This document shows, one piece after another, positions 40,136 through 52,300 of a stretch of 64,000 nt of DNA. Source of the stretch: Latrodectus hesperus. Lineage: Eukaryota; Arthropoda; Arachnida; Araneae; Theridiidae. Position 1 is the stretch's first letter. Each line of letters opens with the position of its first letter. Where the stretch lies: NCBI GenBank assembly GCA_037975125.1, contig CM075857.1, positions 46,374,172 to 46,438,171 on the forward strand, read 5' to 3'. The position numbers and the translations under genes are program-made. The notes below the pieces were generated by a model. The model worked only from the letters and a program-made list of their open reading frames with translations. It was not told where the DNA came from and searched no databases.

Positions 40136-41959
40136 ACTTAACATGTTTTAATTTTTGATGATCTTATGAACAAATTATGTATTGGCTAAAAAAATTAATA
40201 TTCTGCTTTTTTTATGGTATTTAATCAGATACATTGATCTTGCTATCAACTTACTGAACAAATTATTTCTCTTCTTTTTTTTCATGTTTTACAATTTATA
40301 TAACATAACTTAATTTTTGAGTTTCTGCATTTTCAATTAAATTTTTAAATAATTTTATTCCTATTTATTTTTTTCTGTATATTAATAAGATAACTTTTAA
40401 TCAATCATCTTAGATGTTATCAAGCCGGTGCTATATATTTTAACTCATTTTTTCCCTCTTACTTTTTATTATATTTTAGAAATGAAGATTTTAGCATTAC
40501 AAACTTTATTTCACTTTAAGATTAAAATAATATCTTGTCAAATCATTATTTGTTTTAACATTTCATACAATATCTAAAATACTCAGTTATTTAGAAAAAT
40601 AAAAATAAAAATTTCTCAGAAACCTAAATTTATTTTATAGTCTTCAAATTATTAGAATGAAATAGTTTTATTTTTACTTCTTTTTTTTAAATAAGTATTG
40701 TGCAATTATCCAAAATTCTCTTTAAAAGGGAAAATACTTTTATGTATAAAAAATTTTGCTATCATTTGAAATAATTTTTAAAATTAAAATTTTTATTATT
40801 CAATCATTAGTGAAATGTAAAAGTCATCAAAATTTGTCATAACTTGAAAAAAATTTTACTGAAATTTGTAATTTTTTTCTTTTTAAATCATTTGAATACT
40901 GTGAATTATAAAATAATTATGGTCTATGCTTTTTATTTCAAATGTAATAAATTTATTTTTTAATATCAATAATTATTTTAATTGAATTAACATTTATTTT
41001 ATGGTAATTTTTTTGATTTTTAAAGTTGATTAGCTTTCACAGCTTTCCAATTCAAATATATTATTTTTTAAAGTTTCTAGCGGGGTTTTTTCTTCCCCCT
41101 TTTGGATTTTTAGAATTTCATTATAACTTAAACTTTTATATTTATTTATTATTATTATTTTTGCACAAAATAGAATATTATTTGTATTGCAAACTTTAAA
41201 CATTCATCATTGTATATAATTCTGAATTAGTATTAATGTTTTTAAAATTAAAACTACTTTAAAAATATACTGTTATAGTTTATTTCTATTGTATAATGAA
41301 TAGCTTTGCATAATCATGTAAAAAGTTTTAGAAATATAAGTTAAAGATTTTATTTCTTTACTAAATTTACTTTGAAAGTATATTATATCGCATGTCATAA
41401 ATTTAGCTGTATAAAAATCCATTTTTTATTCTTTCAGCTTTGTAAAATAAATTGTTGATATGTTATTGAAGTTTCCTTCATTTTTTTCATTATAATACAT
41501 TTTATATAACATTGAATTTTATGTGAATTTGGAAGCTATTTACACTTAAATTACGTTCCAGTGATGATTTTACTTTATTCAATAATTATTTTTATTGATC
41601 TGATTGACTCCATTGCAGGTATAAGTGTTGTGCAGCATTAAATTATATTCAGAAGTAATTCGCTATTGTATGTTTTAATTTTTTGCAGAATGGAAAAATT
41701 TTAATGTCTAAATAAGCCTTTATTAAATTTTTCTGCTTTTGCAGTAAGAAAAATCTAAACAAAAAGCAGTTTCTTATGTGATAAAAATTTCTTCTTATAA
41801 TAACGTGTAGCTTCATTTAAATTTCAAGCAATTGAATTTTTCAAGAAATGTCACCAAAAATTTTTGTCTAATAAAACACGTTAGAAGTCTGCCATTTTGA
41901 ACCACATTTCAAATTTATAGAATGTACTGAATAACTTGGAAAGTTGTAAATTATCTATT

Positions 41960-41993
41960 TTAAATATTGATCACATGTATGATCAATATTTAA
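41960..41993. repeat. perfect 13-bp inverted repeat, 8-nt loop
   Basis: TTAAATATTGATC, acatgtat, GATCAATATTTAA: both arms match at all 13 positions. Confidence 0.9.
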
Positions 41994-43374
41994 GGAAATA
42001 CAGGTGTAACTTAAAAGTTTGAATCATTTTAATTAGTCATTACTACTCAAAATATTTTAATTTAAATAAATTTTGATTAAATGAAAATAAAAAAATGAGA
42101 TTTAATATAGAAGAAAATAACCTGAAGAAATTATGAAATTTTAATTTTTAAAGTCCTCAAGCTTATAATTTAATTATTTTTCATAAGCCTATATTAAAAA
42201 GAAATGGTTCTTTTGCTTACAATAGTTTTAGAAATAAATTATTAATCTTGATGATTTTAGTTACTTTTTTTAAACCCATTATTTCTCTGAGAAGCAATTT
42301 TGAAATTTAAAGCCTAGCAATATCGTTTTTTGTTTCATTTTTTGATAAAGATTAATTAATGATCTATGGTATTTATTTATTTTTCTTAATATATCATCAT
42401 ATTTATTCATATATAAATGTTCTTAAACATATCAGCACCCAGTGATAAGAAAAATTATGTTAAATTAACCTTTCTTTTATGAAACAATGTTTTAATTAAA
42501 CTAGCAAAATATTTGTTACAATAAATAGATATTTTCAAATATTCTTATTAACAAATTAACTGTTAAATATGTAAGTTTCAAATTATTCAAGCAATTCAAA
42601 ATCTTATATAGAAAATAATTTATATTAAATTTAATTTTTGTAAATTATTCAAAATCAAATTGCTTATTTTTTAAATAAATTTTCATTTTATATGCTTAAA
42701 CTCTTAATGGAAGTTTTGAATTTTTTAATTTAGAGTCATGTGGGTGGTTGTTTTTTTTTACTTTTTGAACATTTGGATGGATATATTACTATGTCTTAGA
42801 ATAGGAATCTGGAAACTTTTGTAAGTTTAAATTCATATCAGTTGTTAAAAATTCTATTTTCTGATTTAAAACTATACCTACAAAAATTTTAAACGTTTTC
42901 CTAATTGAAAATGTAATTTAATTTCATCTATACATTGGAAATGAAACTTATGATTTTTTTGAGTTTATAATTTGATGTATGCTGTGCTTAAATGACTATT
43001 TGACATTCTTCAGCCCTCAAAACTTTATTTATATCAACAGAAAGAAGTATGCATTATCATTCGTAAATCACATGATCAGAATTATTTTCAATTAAAAAGA
43101 TATGAAAAAGAAAACTGTTCCGTTAGAAAATGTGCCCTATTCAACAATTATTTAGGCTTGTAATAGATGAGTTACTGTCAACACAAAGCTATCAATAGCT
43201 TCCTGAGATAGCCATTGCTCTGAATTCCGCTGCAGCTCTATTTCTCTACTTGGCTATATGCTCGTATTATTCTGCCTAATGTACCATATATCTCTTGACA
43301 ATGTACAGACATTGTTTTAAAAAAATCAAAAGAGAATTACAACTAGAAATAATATACCCAAGCAAAGTTTTTAA

Positions 43375-43650
43375 CTGTGGGTATAGCTATTAGCCACAAC
43401 AAGGCCAGAAACTGCTACTCATTTATCGTTACCCGGTGGGCACCAGGGAACCAAATCACAGGTGAGTAGCATTACCTACGTCACACCCACCACAAACCTG
43501 TTTGTAGGATGGGCCACATTCATTCCTCATTTCAAAAGAAGGAAACACACAGAGAGAAAAGAATATCTATGCCTCCACCGGGGTTTGAGCTCAGGACCAA
43601 CAACTCTTAGAATAGACGTCAAGAACGCTAACGATTCAGTATTCAGTCAG
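43375..43650 (-). mobile_element. tRNA-derived SINE, copy 2 of the 14-kb family
   Basis: The reverse complement matches 14225-14529 along its length: a degenerate tRNA-like head (cgttagcgttcttgac … ggtcctgagctcaaacccc), then gaatgtggccca(c/t)cct, the caggtttgtggtgg region, gctactc(a/g)cct, ggtgccc(a/g)c(c/t)gggtaa and gcagtttctggccttgttgtggc. The head is more eroded than in copy 1 and no flanking duplication was identified. The frame at 43462-43692 on + is its antisense. Confidence 0.8.
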
Positions 43651-44185
43651 CTTGCAAATAAATGTATGCATGATCAATATATAAAAGACTAATATGAAAA
43701 TGTTTACTTCAGCAAAATGTGAAAATATAGCGTTTCTATTGTTTACAGTTAATAGTGGCATATATCATAAAATAAATATAAAAAAACTTGTCGCCAGATT
43801 ATTTCGAAGAAAATCCATTCCGGAAATAAATAACTAGTCCATAACAACTTAAACGTTTTCATTTGTCAGGCACAAAGCAGAATGATATATACAAGAATCA
43901 CCCTATGAAAAACGAAATAAAAGCTAATTAGAGATATGAAAAAAATAATCATAAATCAGCCAATTTCTGCGGCTGAGAATAAACAAACTAGAAACACCAA
44001 ATGCATTTCATCAAACATCAATATTCTGCTGAGCAGGGAAAGGGGACTGCTAAAAAGATTATCCTTTGGCAGGATCTGGAGTAGTAAGCCATGTCTACTT
44101 CTAACACATTCCTGTAACAAAAAAACTTGTACCAGCCTCGCGTGCCTTGACACTGGCTACCTGAAATTTCTTATATTTTCTGAGA

Positions 44186-44461
44186 GTAAGACATCCTGGC
44201 ACAGGTGCCGTATAATCCAGGATGCTAAATTCTGAGATCGGCAATTTTTTAGCGAATTTTCTCATGTATCTGGCAACCTCGTTTTTATTACGTCATACAT
44301 ATGGAGACCTATAAGAATTATGCGGAAAATTCTATTTTGGTAACACTAGTATTTACTTCATCGCGCAAGTTACGATACGTCATCTTGACAGCATTTCTTC
44401 ATGCCAAAAAAATTCAGAATTTGAAGTCATGGATTATACGGCACTTGTGCCGAAATCTTAC
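44186..44461. mobile_element. possible MITE or foldback with ~48-bp terminal inverted repeats
   Basis: Arm 44186-44235 and the complement of 44414-44461 share GTAAGA…, then GGCACA(G/A)GTGCCGTATAATCC (20 of 21 positions), GA and AAATTCTGA in the same order. The 180-bp interior has no coding potential. GGCACAGGTGCC is itself a palindrome. No flanking target-site duplication is evident. The GC-richer sequence from 43930 may belong to the same insertion. Confidence 0.55.
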
Positions 44462-44587
44462 AATTATCTTTGTCCAAAATGCCACTATCAGCTTTCTGTT
44501 AAACACATTTTGGAATGCTTGTGTTTCTTTTTGAGAAGATATTTATTCTTTCTCTCTTGTCTTCGATTTTTATAAAGGTCAGTTTAT

Positions 44588-44650
44588 TCATGGACTTCAT
44601 TAGACGGCTGGAAATTAGCAACAACAACGTGGATATTATCGGACAGTCAC
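44588..44650 (+). mobile_element. possible LINE 3'-end fragment
   Basis: The + strand reads FMDFI then LEISNNN. The DNA gaaattagcaacaacaacg closely resembles the tail of the Jockey-like relic at 5 kb (gagattagcaacaacaacg on its coding strand), suggesting a related 3' end. It is short, so low confidence. Confidence 0.35.
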
Positions 44651-45073
44651 AGTGCATTACAATATAATGATACACCATCTGGGTTTATAAGAACAACAAC
44701 TAAATATTTCACATACAGATATCTGCTTAATCTACCTGAAATTTCTGATTAATGTCCATAACTAACATTTGATTTTTTTGGTAATTTGTGTCATTAATTT
44801 ACGAAGAGCATCTGATTACTTCTGAGATTCAGTTGTCCTTCGTATTCTAATAATTATAAAACAATAAGTAATAGCCTTATTATTATATTTTCCTTATTGG
44901 TTGGTGTCGTGTCCTTGGGAAAAACTAAATATGACCATCAATGTGCAAAACACAGCTGGCTACCTCCTTGATGTTTTCGGAGTATAAACTTGTGGTGAAT
45001 CCCAGAGTTTGGCTCCATCGTGCCAGGGAAATTCTTGTAACCCTGGTAAGAGGGATCAATAGAGAAGAGTGTT

Positions 45074-45319
45074 CTATGCCCTTTGTACACGATTGGAAAT
45101 TTTAGAATGTCTATAATAGTAAGGGAAAAGGAAATTAATAAAATTGTTTGATAGAGATAATATCGTGTCGATGATGTTTATTTTAACATAACATACTAAT
45201 CTCCTCAAACCCTTTTCTATGTCCACCAGGGAGAACTCCCCGAGATGAGCGAGAGATCTTTTAATGGCAGGGCAATTAAAAATGTTTCTTGGTGTTCGTT
45301 GTTCTCTTATTAATTTCAC
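45074..45319 (-). mobile_element. possible non-LTR retrotransposon ORF2 C-terminal fragment
   Basis: The 81-codon minus frame begins near REQRTPRNIFNCPAIKRSLAHLGEFSL. The TPxxxFxCPAxxxxLxxLG pattern resembles the last, Cys/His-rich part of some Jockey-like polyproteins. The following residues become Ile/Asn/Tyr-rich and look like decay or chance. No reverse transcriptase domain accompanies it. Confidence 0.35.
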
Positions 45320-45724
45320 CTAATGATTCTTATTGTAGAACATATAAACACTATTAATTCTGACGGTGTAACATAGTTCTATATATATCAAACTTAAATT
45401 TGTTTACTTTGAAATCATATTTGCATTAAAATCACGTGTTCAACATTCTGCTTTATTGAATAATTATGAGGAATTTTAATCCAAATTTAGCTTATTTCAA
45501 ACTAAATTCCTAAATAAATAAAATGCATAAACGAAACTGTAGCTTATATTGCCCTCACACGGAAACTAATATTTTGAAACATTTTGTCCCTCTTTTCATC
45601 TATGCTACTCGAATAAAGAACGATTGTTTTTCTAGGGCGAAAATGTATTATTACAATTAATTCCACTTTTCGATTATTAATGTTATTAGAATTAATTTTC
45701 GTCTTAAATAAAGGCCACTTATTC

Positions 45725-45781
45725 TCGAATCCTGAGGCTGTGCTCGATTGTTTGCAGGCGTTCGGGCTCATGGACCTGTAG
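45725..45781 (+). mobile_element. 3' tail of a Jockey-like non-LTR retrotransposon
   Basis: The + strand encodes SNPEAVLDCLQAFGLMDL followed by TAG, closely matching the stereotyped end of these polyproteins (xxVLDxLxxxGLMDL). Only this tail of about 19 codons is recognisable, as expected from an extreme 5' truncation. The minus frame 45544-45837 is its antisense. Confidence 0.6.
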
Positions 45782-46730
45782 GACAAATATATAAAACCAT
45801 ATTTTGATATTTTTGTCAACCAGGAGAGATAAGTCACAACAACAGAATTAATTTGTCTTCCTTAATATTAAATTCGGCCTGATTCACTGGCATTGAAATA
45901 ACTACGAATGTAAAATTAACAGTCAATCGTGCTCGTTAAAAGAATCAGTTTTTTTTCCTTGGTTTTAAAACAAGCGTGTATCGTTGTTTTTCCTCAGAAT
46001 TAGAGCGGTGAAGTTCTTCCTCCAAGTTTAAGCATGGAATAAACAGTCACGGTTACAATATAAATGTAATTGTAGTATTTATTTATAGAGTGGCAACACT
46101 AAGATTTGTTTTCATATTTCCATGCAAATTCAGAATAAAATATCCTTGTTTGTGAATTATTTTATATTCTATTTAGTAAATATAACTAAATAAATTTATT
46201 CTGTTTGCAAATTTTTAATCTGTGTCATTTAATTCTCATGGTTTCTTGTAAGTAGTCAAAATTATCTGTGCTCGTAATTATTTTTTGCATTTTATTATTG
46301 CTGTTTATTCGATGAAACATTTTTTATTGCAATAATTGTGTGTTCCAATAAAACGCAGCTTTATTTTAATGACTCCTGATATTTAATTATTAATTTCAAT
46401 TTTTAGAATCTTAAAATATATTTACTTTTTTACTGTAATATCAGACATTTACTTTAAGCATGGTTGTGTAATTTGATTTTTTTTTATTTGTGCTGAAAGC
46501 GTTCCATGTTTCTAAAATATTCTTTTCTTAACTATTTTGTGATTTATGAGTTACGTTATAAATTTTTCATTTGATTTATTAAGTATAAGCTCATAAATGA
46601 ATTGATGTTTACGAATGTTTTTGATATTAATTTGCTAATGTGGAAATGAATGCATATTGTCTGAGGAGTTAATGTGAAGACACAGCAGTTAATTAGAGTA
46701 TTTGTTAACTTTAGTTTGACCTAAAGACCA
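45782..46730. other. AT-rich non-coding DNA
   Basis: Nothing recognised apart from the possible 3' untranslated remainder of the LINE tail just upstream. Confidence 0.45.
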
Positions 46731-46737
46731 CGGAAAT

Positions 46738-47035
46738 CTGCGGGTTTGGCCTGATTTCCAATTTTCGCGCCAAGCCCTGAACTTGTATCTCGCAACCTAA
46801 ATTACATCCCTACGCGCTATACTTCGTTTCTGAATACCGATTGCGCTCGAACTTCAACTTTGCAATCACGCGATATTTAAAATATAAAAATTTAGTAAAA
46901 GCCATAAAGCTGCAGGTTTGGCATGATTTCCAATTTTTGTGCCAAGCATTGCACAGCTATCTAGCCAACCTAATAGAAATACATATCGCGCTCGAACTTA
47001 AACTTTGCAGTCGTGTGCTACTTCAAATGCTGAAT
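46738..47035. repeat. two-copy tandem repeat, ~172-bp period
   Basis: Copy 1 from about 46738 and copy 2 from about 46910 share ctgc(g/a)ggtttggc(c/a)tg, atttccaattttt/cg, gccaagc, caacct and, near their ends, cgctcgaactt(c/a)aactttgca(a/g)tc. The block is GC-richer than its surroundings and begins the repeat cluster that runs to about 50220. Confidence 0.75.
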
Positions 47036-47150
47036 GTTATAATTTTGAATATTTTATTATAATTACATACTGAAGTGTTAAAATGCTAATAACTAGAAAC
47101 TATTTACTGAAAGATTACATAATAAAATACAAATTTAAACTAAGTAACAC
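47036..47150 (+). repeat. dispersed direct repeat A, copy 1
   Basis: Shares tattataatta, aaaatgctaat/ttaa(c)tagaaa and (a/c)aaagattacataata with 48255-48370 in the same order and orientation. Confidence 0.6.
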
Positions 47151-47177
47151 AAAGTCTACAAAAGTTTAAATACATGC

Positions 47178-47620
47178 AATAAAGCTAAATCTCTAACATA
47201 GCAAATTGCATTTTTTTATTAAAACAATTTTAATTAACCGTAAAGTGTCACCCACCTGTAAAAAAACTTCAGTGTAATTCTACATACTACAGTGACAACC
47301 GGACAATAAAGGTAAATTTCTAATACAAACAAACTGCATTTTTTATTAAAAATTGAATTTTTTAATCGGGCAATGGCACCTGTCTTTAAAAAACTGCAGT
47401 GTAGTGCTATTTACTACAATGATGACCAGGGAATAAAGCTAAATTTCTATTATAAACAAATCACATTTTTGATTAAAATTTTAATTAACCTAGCAGAATC
47501 GTTCACCTTTAAAAAAATTTCAGTGTGACACAATCTAACACACAGTAAAGCTTACTTAAAGATGTAATTACTTATGTAAACATACATTTTTTTAAACCAG
47601 ACTTTCTAATTAATCAACAT
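47178..47620 (+). repeat. tandem array of a 127-bp unit, 3-4 copies
   Basis: Units begin aataaag(c/g)taaat at 47178, 47305 and 47432; the first two are exactly 127 bp apart in start and length. Shared landmarks inside each are a cattttt…attaaaa tract, aattaac/tcg, a caccttt/tgtaaaaaaa stretch, (c/g)ttcagtgt and tactacagtga. The third unit is shortened to about 112 bp and a fourth, starting near 47544 with agtaaagctt, is degenerate and partial. Confidence 0.85.
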
Positions 47621-48254
47621 TACCATTCTGAATATATATATAATCTTTCATACAACTGTAATTTTAATGAAAAATAAAATAACTCACCCCATTAACAGTG
47701 GTTTGGCAATCGCCACAATCGGTCAGAATATAAACAGTTTTCATTATTTCAAAGGAATCTTCTATGATGTTTTTTTAATGATTTCTTTGTCATACATACT
47801 CTGCGATGTACGAATCAAACTGACCAGGCATATGATTATTACTCTGCACAAATCTTTAAATGGCCGACCGAACAAAAATTTGAACTAATGTAACTTTAAA
47901 AAATTCCAAATAATATACCTTTCAAAAATTTGAAAATAATTTTTAAAAATTCCAAGCAATATGTAATATTTTGCTAAAATTTCAGATAATATAACTTTAA
48001 TAAAAATTTGAAGCATTATAATGAGAACATTAACTTAACAAATTCTTAAATTGTAACAAAATAAAATTAAATGATTCAAGGGTTGCACACAAAATGAATT
48101 TTGCGCATGTCAAACGATGGCTTTACATCATTAAACGAAAATCATATCATGCAAACACATTCCAAATCGTTAGACCATTTACCGAACTTTATCGCCTACT
48201 TGGCACATTTTATAGCACATAACCCATAGCACAGTTCATTTATCTTAGTCAGAA
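47621..48254. other. repeat-cluster spacer
   Basis: AT-rich, without a gene. Bases 48090-48230 (catcattaaacgaaaatcat … caaacacattcc) resemble 50125-50215 in the same orientation, a diverged dispersed repeat. Confidence 0.4.
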
Positions 48255-48370
48255 AATTTTTTAAATATTTCATTATAATTATTTACTATAAAAGTACTAA
48301 AATGCTATTAAATAGAAAACGAGTTTATCAAAGATTACATAATATAATTAGAAATACAAACTAAATATCA
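48255..48370 (+). repeat. dispersed direct repeat A, copy 2
   Basis: Second copy of the 47036-47150 repeat; it lies just beyond the 3' end of the Merlin transposase relic. Confidence 0.6.
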
Positions 48371-48439
48371 TGGGGTCTATGATGGGCTGATTTTTTGTAT
48401 GATGATTTGAATATTCTATGATGATTTGAATATTTCACT

Positions 48440-49310
48440 AAAAGTTTACTGTGGCAAAATTACTGAAATCATAAATAATCTGGGAGATTACGTTAATTAA
48501 TATTTGATGCGTTAGTAGTATCTAGCAATATGCTCAACTAATTTAATAAAATTAACAAAAAATGCAGTCTGTAAATATTGATGAACCCGAAATAATAAAC
48601 TCTTTTACCACATTCAATAAAGTATCTGAGGTTCTATTATCCACACACAACTTTCATAAAACATTTAGCCGTCTCACATTCAATGCCCTCAATAACTCAT
48701 TCACTTTCCACACATTTCCCTGATTAAATTTACATTAACGAAATTTACTCTTATCTATCTCAACAATTATATCACTTCCACCCTGTTTTATGCTACTTTC
48801 AATTATCTCTACCACACAAAATTCACGACAAAAAGAATGAAAATCACACAGAGTCTTAGAAGAACATTTACTCTCTTTTATATTAAACTCAGTATTGCTT
48901 CAATAATACTGAATTTACAAATAAATAACCATACCCACAAATAAACCTAAACTGAAACTTCTTTCGTTGTCATTCTACTCAATTCAAAAAAATTTACCCT
49001 TTCTCACACTCCTTTTAACATCATGTATTTCTCCTATTATCTTAGATTGACACCTCCATTCATATCCATCACTTATATACTTCCTTCTAACCAATTTTTA
49101 TATCCTTACCACACTTACAGCACTCATATCTATTTGATGAGCTTTCATATCAATCAAACTAGCTTTCATAAGAAATTCCAACAACTTCCTTTCATCCAAT
49201 CCATACAGATACCTTAAATTAACGTTCTCATCACACGACATAACATTCTTTCCCAACATAAACTCAGGCACTTACCTCAGACATTCCCCATGCAGCAGCC
49301 ATCACAAAAA
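48440..49310 (-). pseudogene. decayed Merlin (ISXO2/IS1595-type) transposase
   Basis: Read on the minus strand from about 49310 the pieces of this family appear in order: LDERKLLEFLMKASLI (49155-49199, the usual N-terminal helix before a zinc ribbon, whose cysteines are gone), YEWRC (about 49050), SVRKGKFF, FCREFCV (48813-48833), GSDIIVEIDKSKF (48741-48780, first catalytic Asp in place of the usual VEIDESKF), RTSDTLLNVVKEFI (48590-48640), SGSSIFTDC (48564-48590, second Asp region) and NFATVNF (48440-48461, corresponding to the TVNHS block). The final Glu region was not found. Stops and frameshifts throughout show a dead element. In animals this domain belongs to Merlin DNA transposons, often labelled ISXO2-like transposase. 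The excess of C over G on the + strand reflects this minus-strand coding ancestry. Confidence 0.75.
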
Positions 49311-52300
49311 TGTCTTATAAAGAACAAGGGAGCTGAAGAGAAAATTTCCAACACATTTAGCACTATGTGGTCAAATTAAATATGGCGGCTACAGACTTTT
49401 GATCAATAGAGTTGCCAAAATTCCAGGTTGCTGGCTCGCCATTAAAAATTTAACGTCGAAAAAAATTATATAAAGGTGACTTTTCAGTAAATTTGAGTCA
49501 AGCTAAATCTGTATCATGAACAATGTCCATTTTTATTAAAACTCAAATTTGAATTAACTGATCAGTGGCACACATCATAATAAAATCACACTAGTTCAAC
49601 CTAGCCTAAGTTTAATATGGGCAACAAAAATCTAAAACATAAACATTCATTGAAAAAATACTTTCAAATTAATAAAAATTACTCTATACTAAATATAACT
49701 AAATAATAATACATGGAATATTTATAAACTATACTTAATATATTACATAAAATATTGCATAAGACAGCAATATTAATTAAATATATAATATAAAGTAACT
49801 TACCTAATCATACTTTCCAGGATCTTTAGCATCGGTGCTCTCGAAATGATTGTGTGGCCATATATATACTGAGAGGAAAATATTAATTTAAAATGATGAA
49901 ATCATCATGAAAATTAATTTATTTTATAAACTTTTAAGTTAAATTTTACCTAAACTAAAAACAAAAAATTCACTGCGAACTAATATTTAAAAACTTAACT
50001 TTGAAAAAAATTTCTAAATATAAACATTAAATCCTTCACTTAAAAGGATTACACTTTATAATAAAATAAAAATAATTAATTAAATGCTTTGAGGTTTAAA
50101 GCAGAATAAATAAAATTCCTATCATGTGATGTCATTAAATGAAATTTATGTCATTCAAACATATTCCGATGTGGTTAAACCTATTTGATGCATTTTATCA
50201 ATCACACATTCCTGTAATCTTAAGTTTTAGTTTGAACAAGAATTGTACTAACTAAAATAGCCTTTCTCTGTTTTACTATTTTGAGCTTTCCTCTTAATTT
50301 TTTTGTTTAGTGTTAATTACTAGTTAATCAGTTTAATTAATTTAAAATGCATTATTTTAAAATTGATATCAAATAGGTGATCAAAATAGTTCTATTTGGA
50401 ATTGGATATTTTTTTCATGTCGTATAGCTTATTCCTAATATAAGAATAAAAATTTTGGCGTGATTTATTATATTGATAGAGATAATTTTTGAATGATTTT
50501 ATAATAATTTTTAATTGATAATATATCTTAGTTTGTCTGAAATTCTCTTAAACTTCTTCAATTAAAATTTTTAAAAGTTTAGAAGAAGTTTTGTACATTG
50601 GTAAATATCCTGATTTTAGTTATTTTAGCATAATTTGCTTTTATATTGTATAATATTATCTATATATTTTTATAAAAGTGTTGCATATTTCTGTAAAATA
50701 GTGCTTAATGTCTATCACAACTAAAAGATTAAAGCATATTTATTAGTTAAAGAGTTAAAATTATGCAATTTATAATAGTAAACAAGAAAAGTATTTTATT
50801 GTTTTTTATGCAAAATGATTTTATGATTGTGAGAAAAATATTTTTTAAAAAGATAAAAATGCAATATAAACTTTTGTTTTTTCCTGTTAATAACGCCTAT
50901 AAAAACAGCATACCTTGTTAATACAGCATTTGCAATTTATAATCATTTACTTATGAATACTTCATGAGAGTAAACTAAACTGTTATTTTATAACATTTTA
51001 ATAAAATAGTTCATAATTTTATAGTTCCTATTATCAAGCCAATAATCCTTTCTTATGCTATTCTTTTAAATGCATTCCTAAATTTATAATAATAAGATTT
51101 CTAAAGAATGACTATTTTTTCATTAAGTCTCTTTATTATTTAGATACAGTAATCAGAATTACAAAGATGGTTATATATCTACCTATTTTTTCTCTAAAAA
51201 GAAAAAAATTAAAATCTTTTTTGTTTTTTAGAATGGACTCAGTTACATAGTTAATTTTGGTATATGTTTAAAAGTATCTTAAACTACATAGCTATCAGTT
51301 CTGATTCTTTCAGATTATTTTTCTCTATTCTGAAAATCTAATTTTCTTATGACAAAATGTAACTTTAAACATTCATTACTATTTATTTTAAATTAAAATT
51401 TCTTATAGTTGGTTGAAGAGATGGGAATAATATGAATTTTGTAACATCTCATGCTTACAGTTTGTGGGTATGATTTCCACCACAGGTGTAATGTTTAAAG
51501 CAGTTCAGCATTCATTTTAAATCATAAGTTCTTACCAGATTAGTTTTGTATCTAGAAGATGGTCATAAATCAACACAAGACAAAAAGTTCAGTTTACAAA
51601 TAAACTTTTGAATTTAAATAATGCTTTATTTTTTAACATTATGTTGCATATTTATTTTTCCCTTTTCAGCTTCAAACCTGAAAGTAGATGTAGAAACTGG
51701 CTTTGGTGTTTGTAATTAAATTTTTTTTAAATTTAATTATAAAATTACTAATCCTTTAATATACAAATTTATTTTACATACATTCCAAATATTTAAATAT
51801 TACTAAGAACTTACTGGCTGGAAAAATAATTTATATAAAAAATTTGGTTTATGGAGGAAAGTTGAATTAATTGGCCAGCCTATTTTGAGTATTTATTTAG
51901 TATATTCATTCAGCTTTGTTTTCGCAATTCATGTCTACATTATAGGAGGATATATTATCTTTCTAGTCTTAGAACTCCTAGGAATTCATTGCTTCCACTT
52001 TCTGATTTTTCTGTCTCTAGGATTAAGTGGAACATTAGACTTGAATGATGAGCAGTTTTTCTTGTAGCATGGGATTCAGGCTTTCACACCTTGGCATTTT
52101 TTTGTAACTGCATTTGCCATTTCCAACCCCGTCTCTTTAATCTTGTTCTTTCTCCTTCTCTGGAACTGGAAAAAGGACTTCCAAACAGGAGGAAAAAGAG
52201 TAATGTTCAAAAAATATCCAGACAATGAATTCAACACCTTGATTTTACTATATATTTGCCATCCATTTAATTTACATTTATATTTTTTGTGTTTTATCAA

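Larger units (their letters stand above)
39627..43370 (+). other. BICDR-like 3' UTR and downstream AT-rich DNA
   Basis: Immediately after the stop the + strand is T-rich, as in the introns. The first well-placed AATAAA is at 40130-40135, about 500 bases past the stop; others occur further on (e.g. near 41446), so the true 3' end is uncertain. The + strand frame at 39885-40130 is probably UTR. No further gene is seen; a perfect 13-bp palindrome lies at 41960-41993. Confidence 0.45.

Noticed and set aside
43936..44235. 99-codon + frame and the overlapping 65-codon minus frame
   Set aside because: No recognisable protein; they overlap each other on opposite strands and run into the inverted-repeat element at 44186.
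45544..45837. 97-codon minus frame
   Set aside because: It is antisense to the LINE tail encoding VLDCLQAFGLMDL and otherwise low in complexity.
47178..47620. CRISPR-like array
   Set aside because: The 127-bp units are contiguous tandem copies without unique spacers, in eukaryotic DNA.
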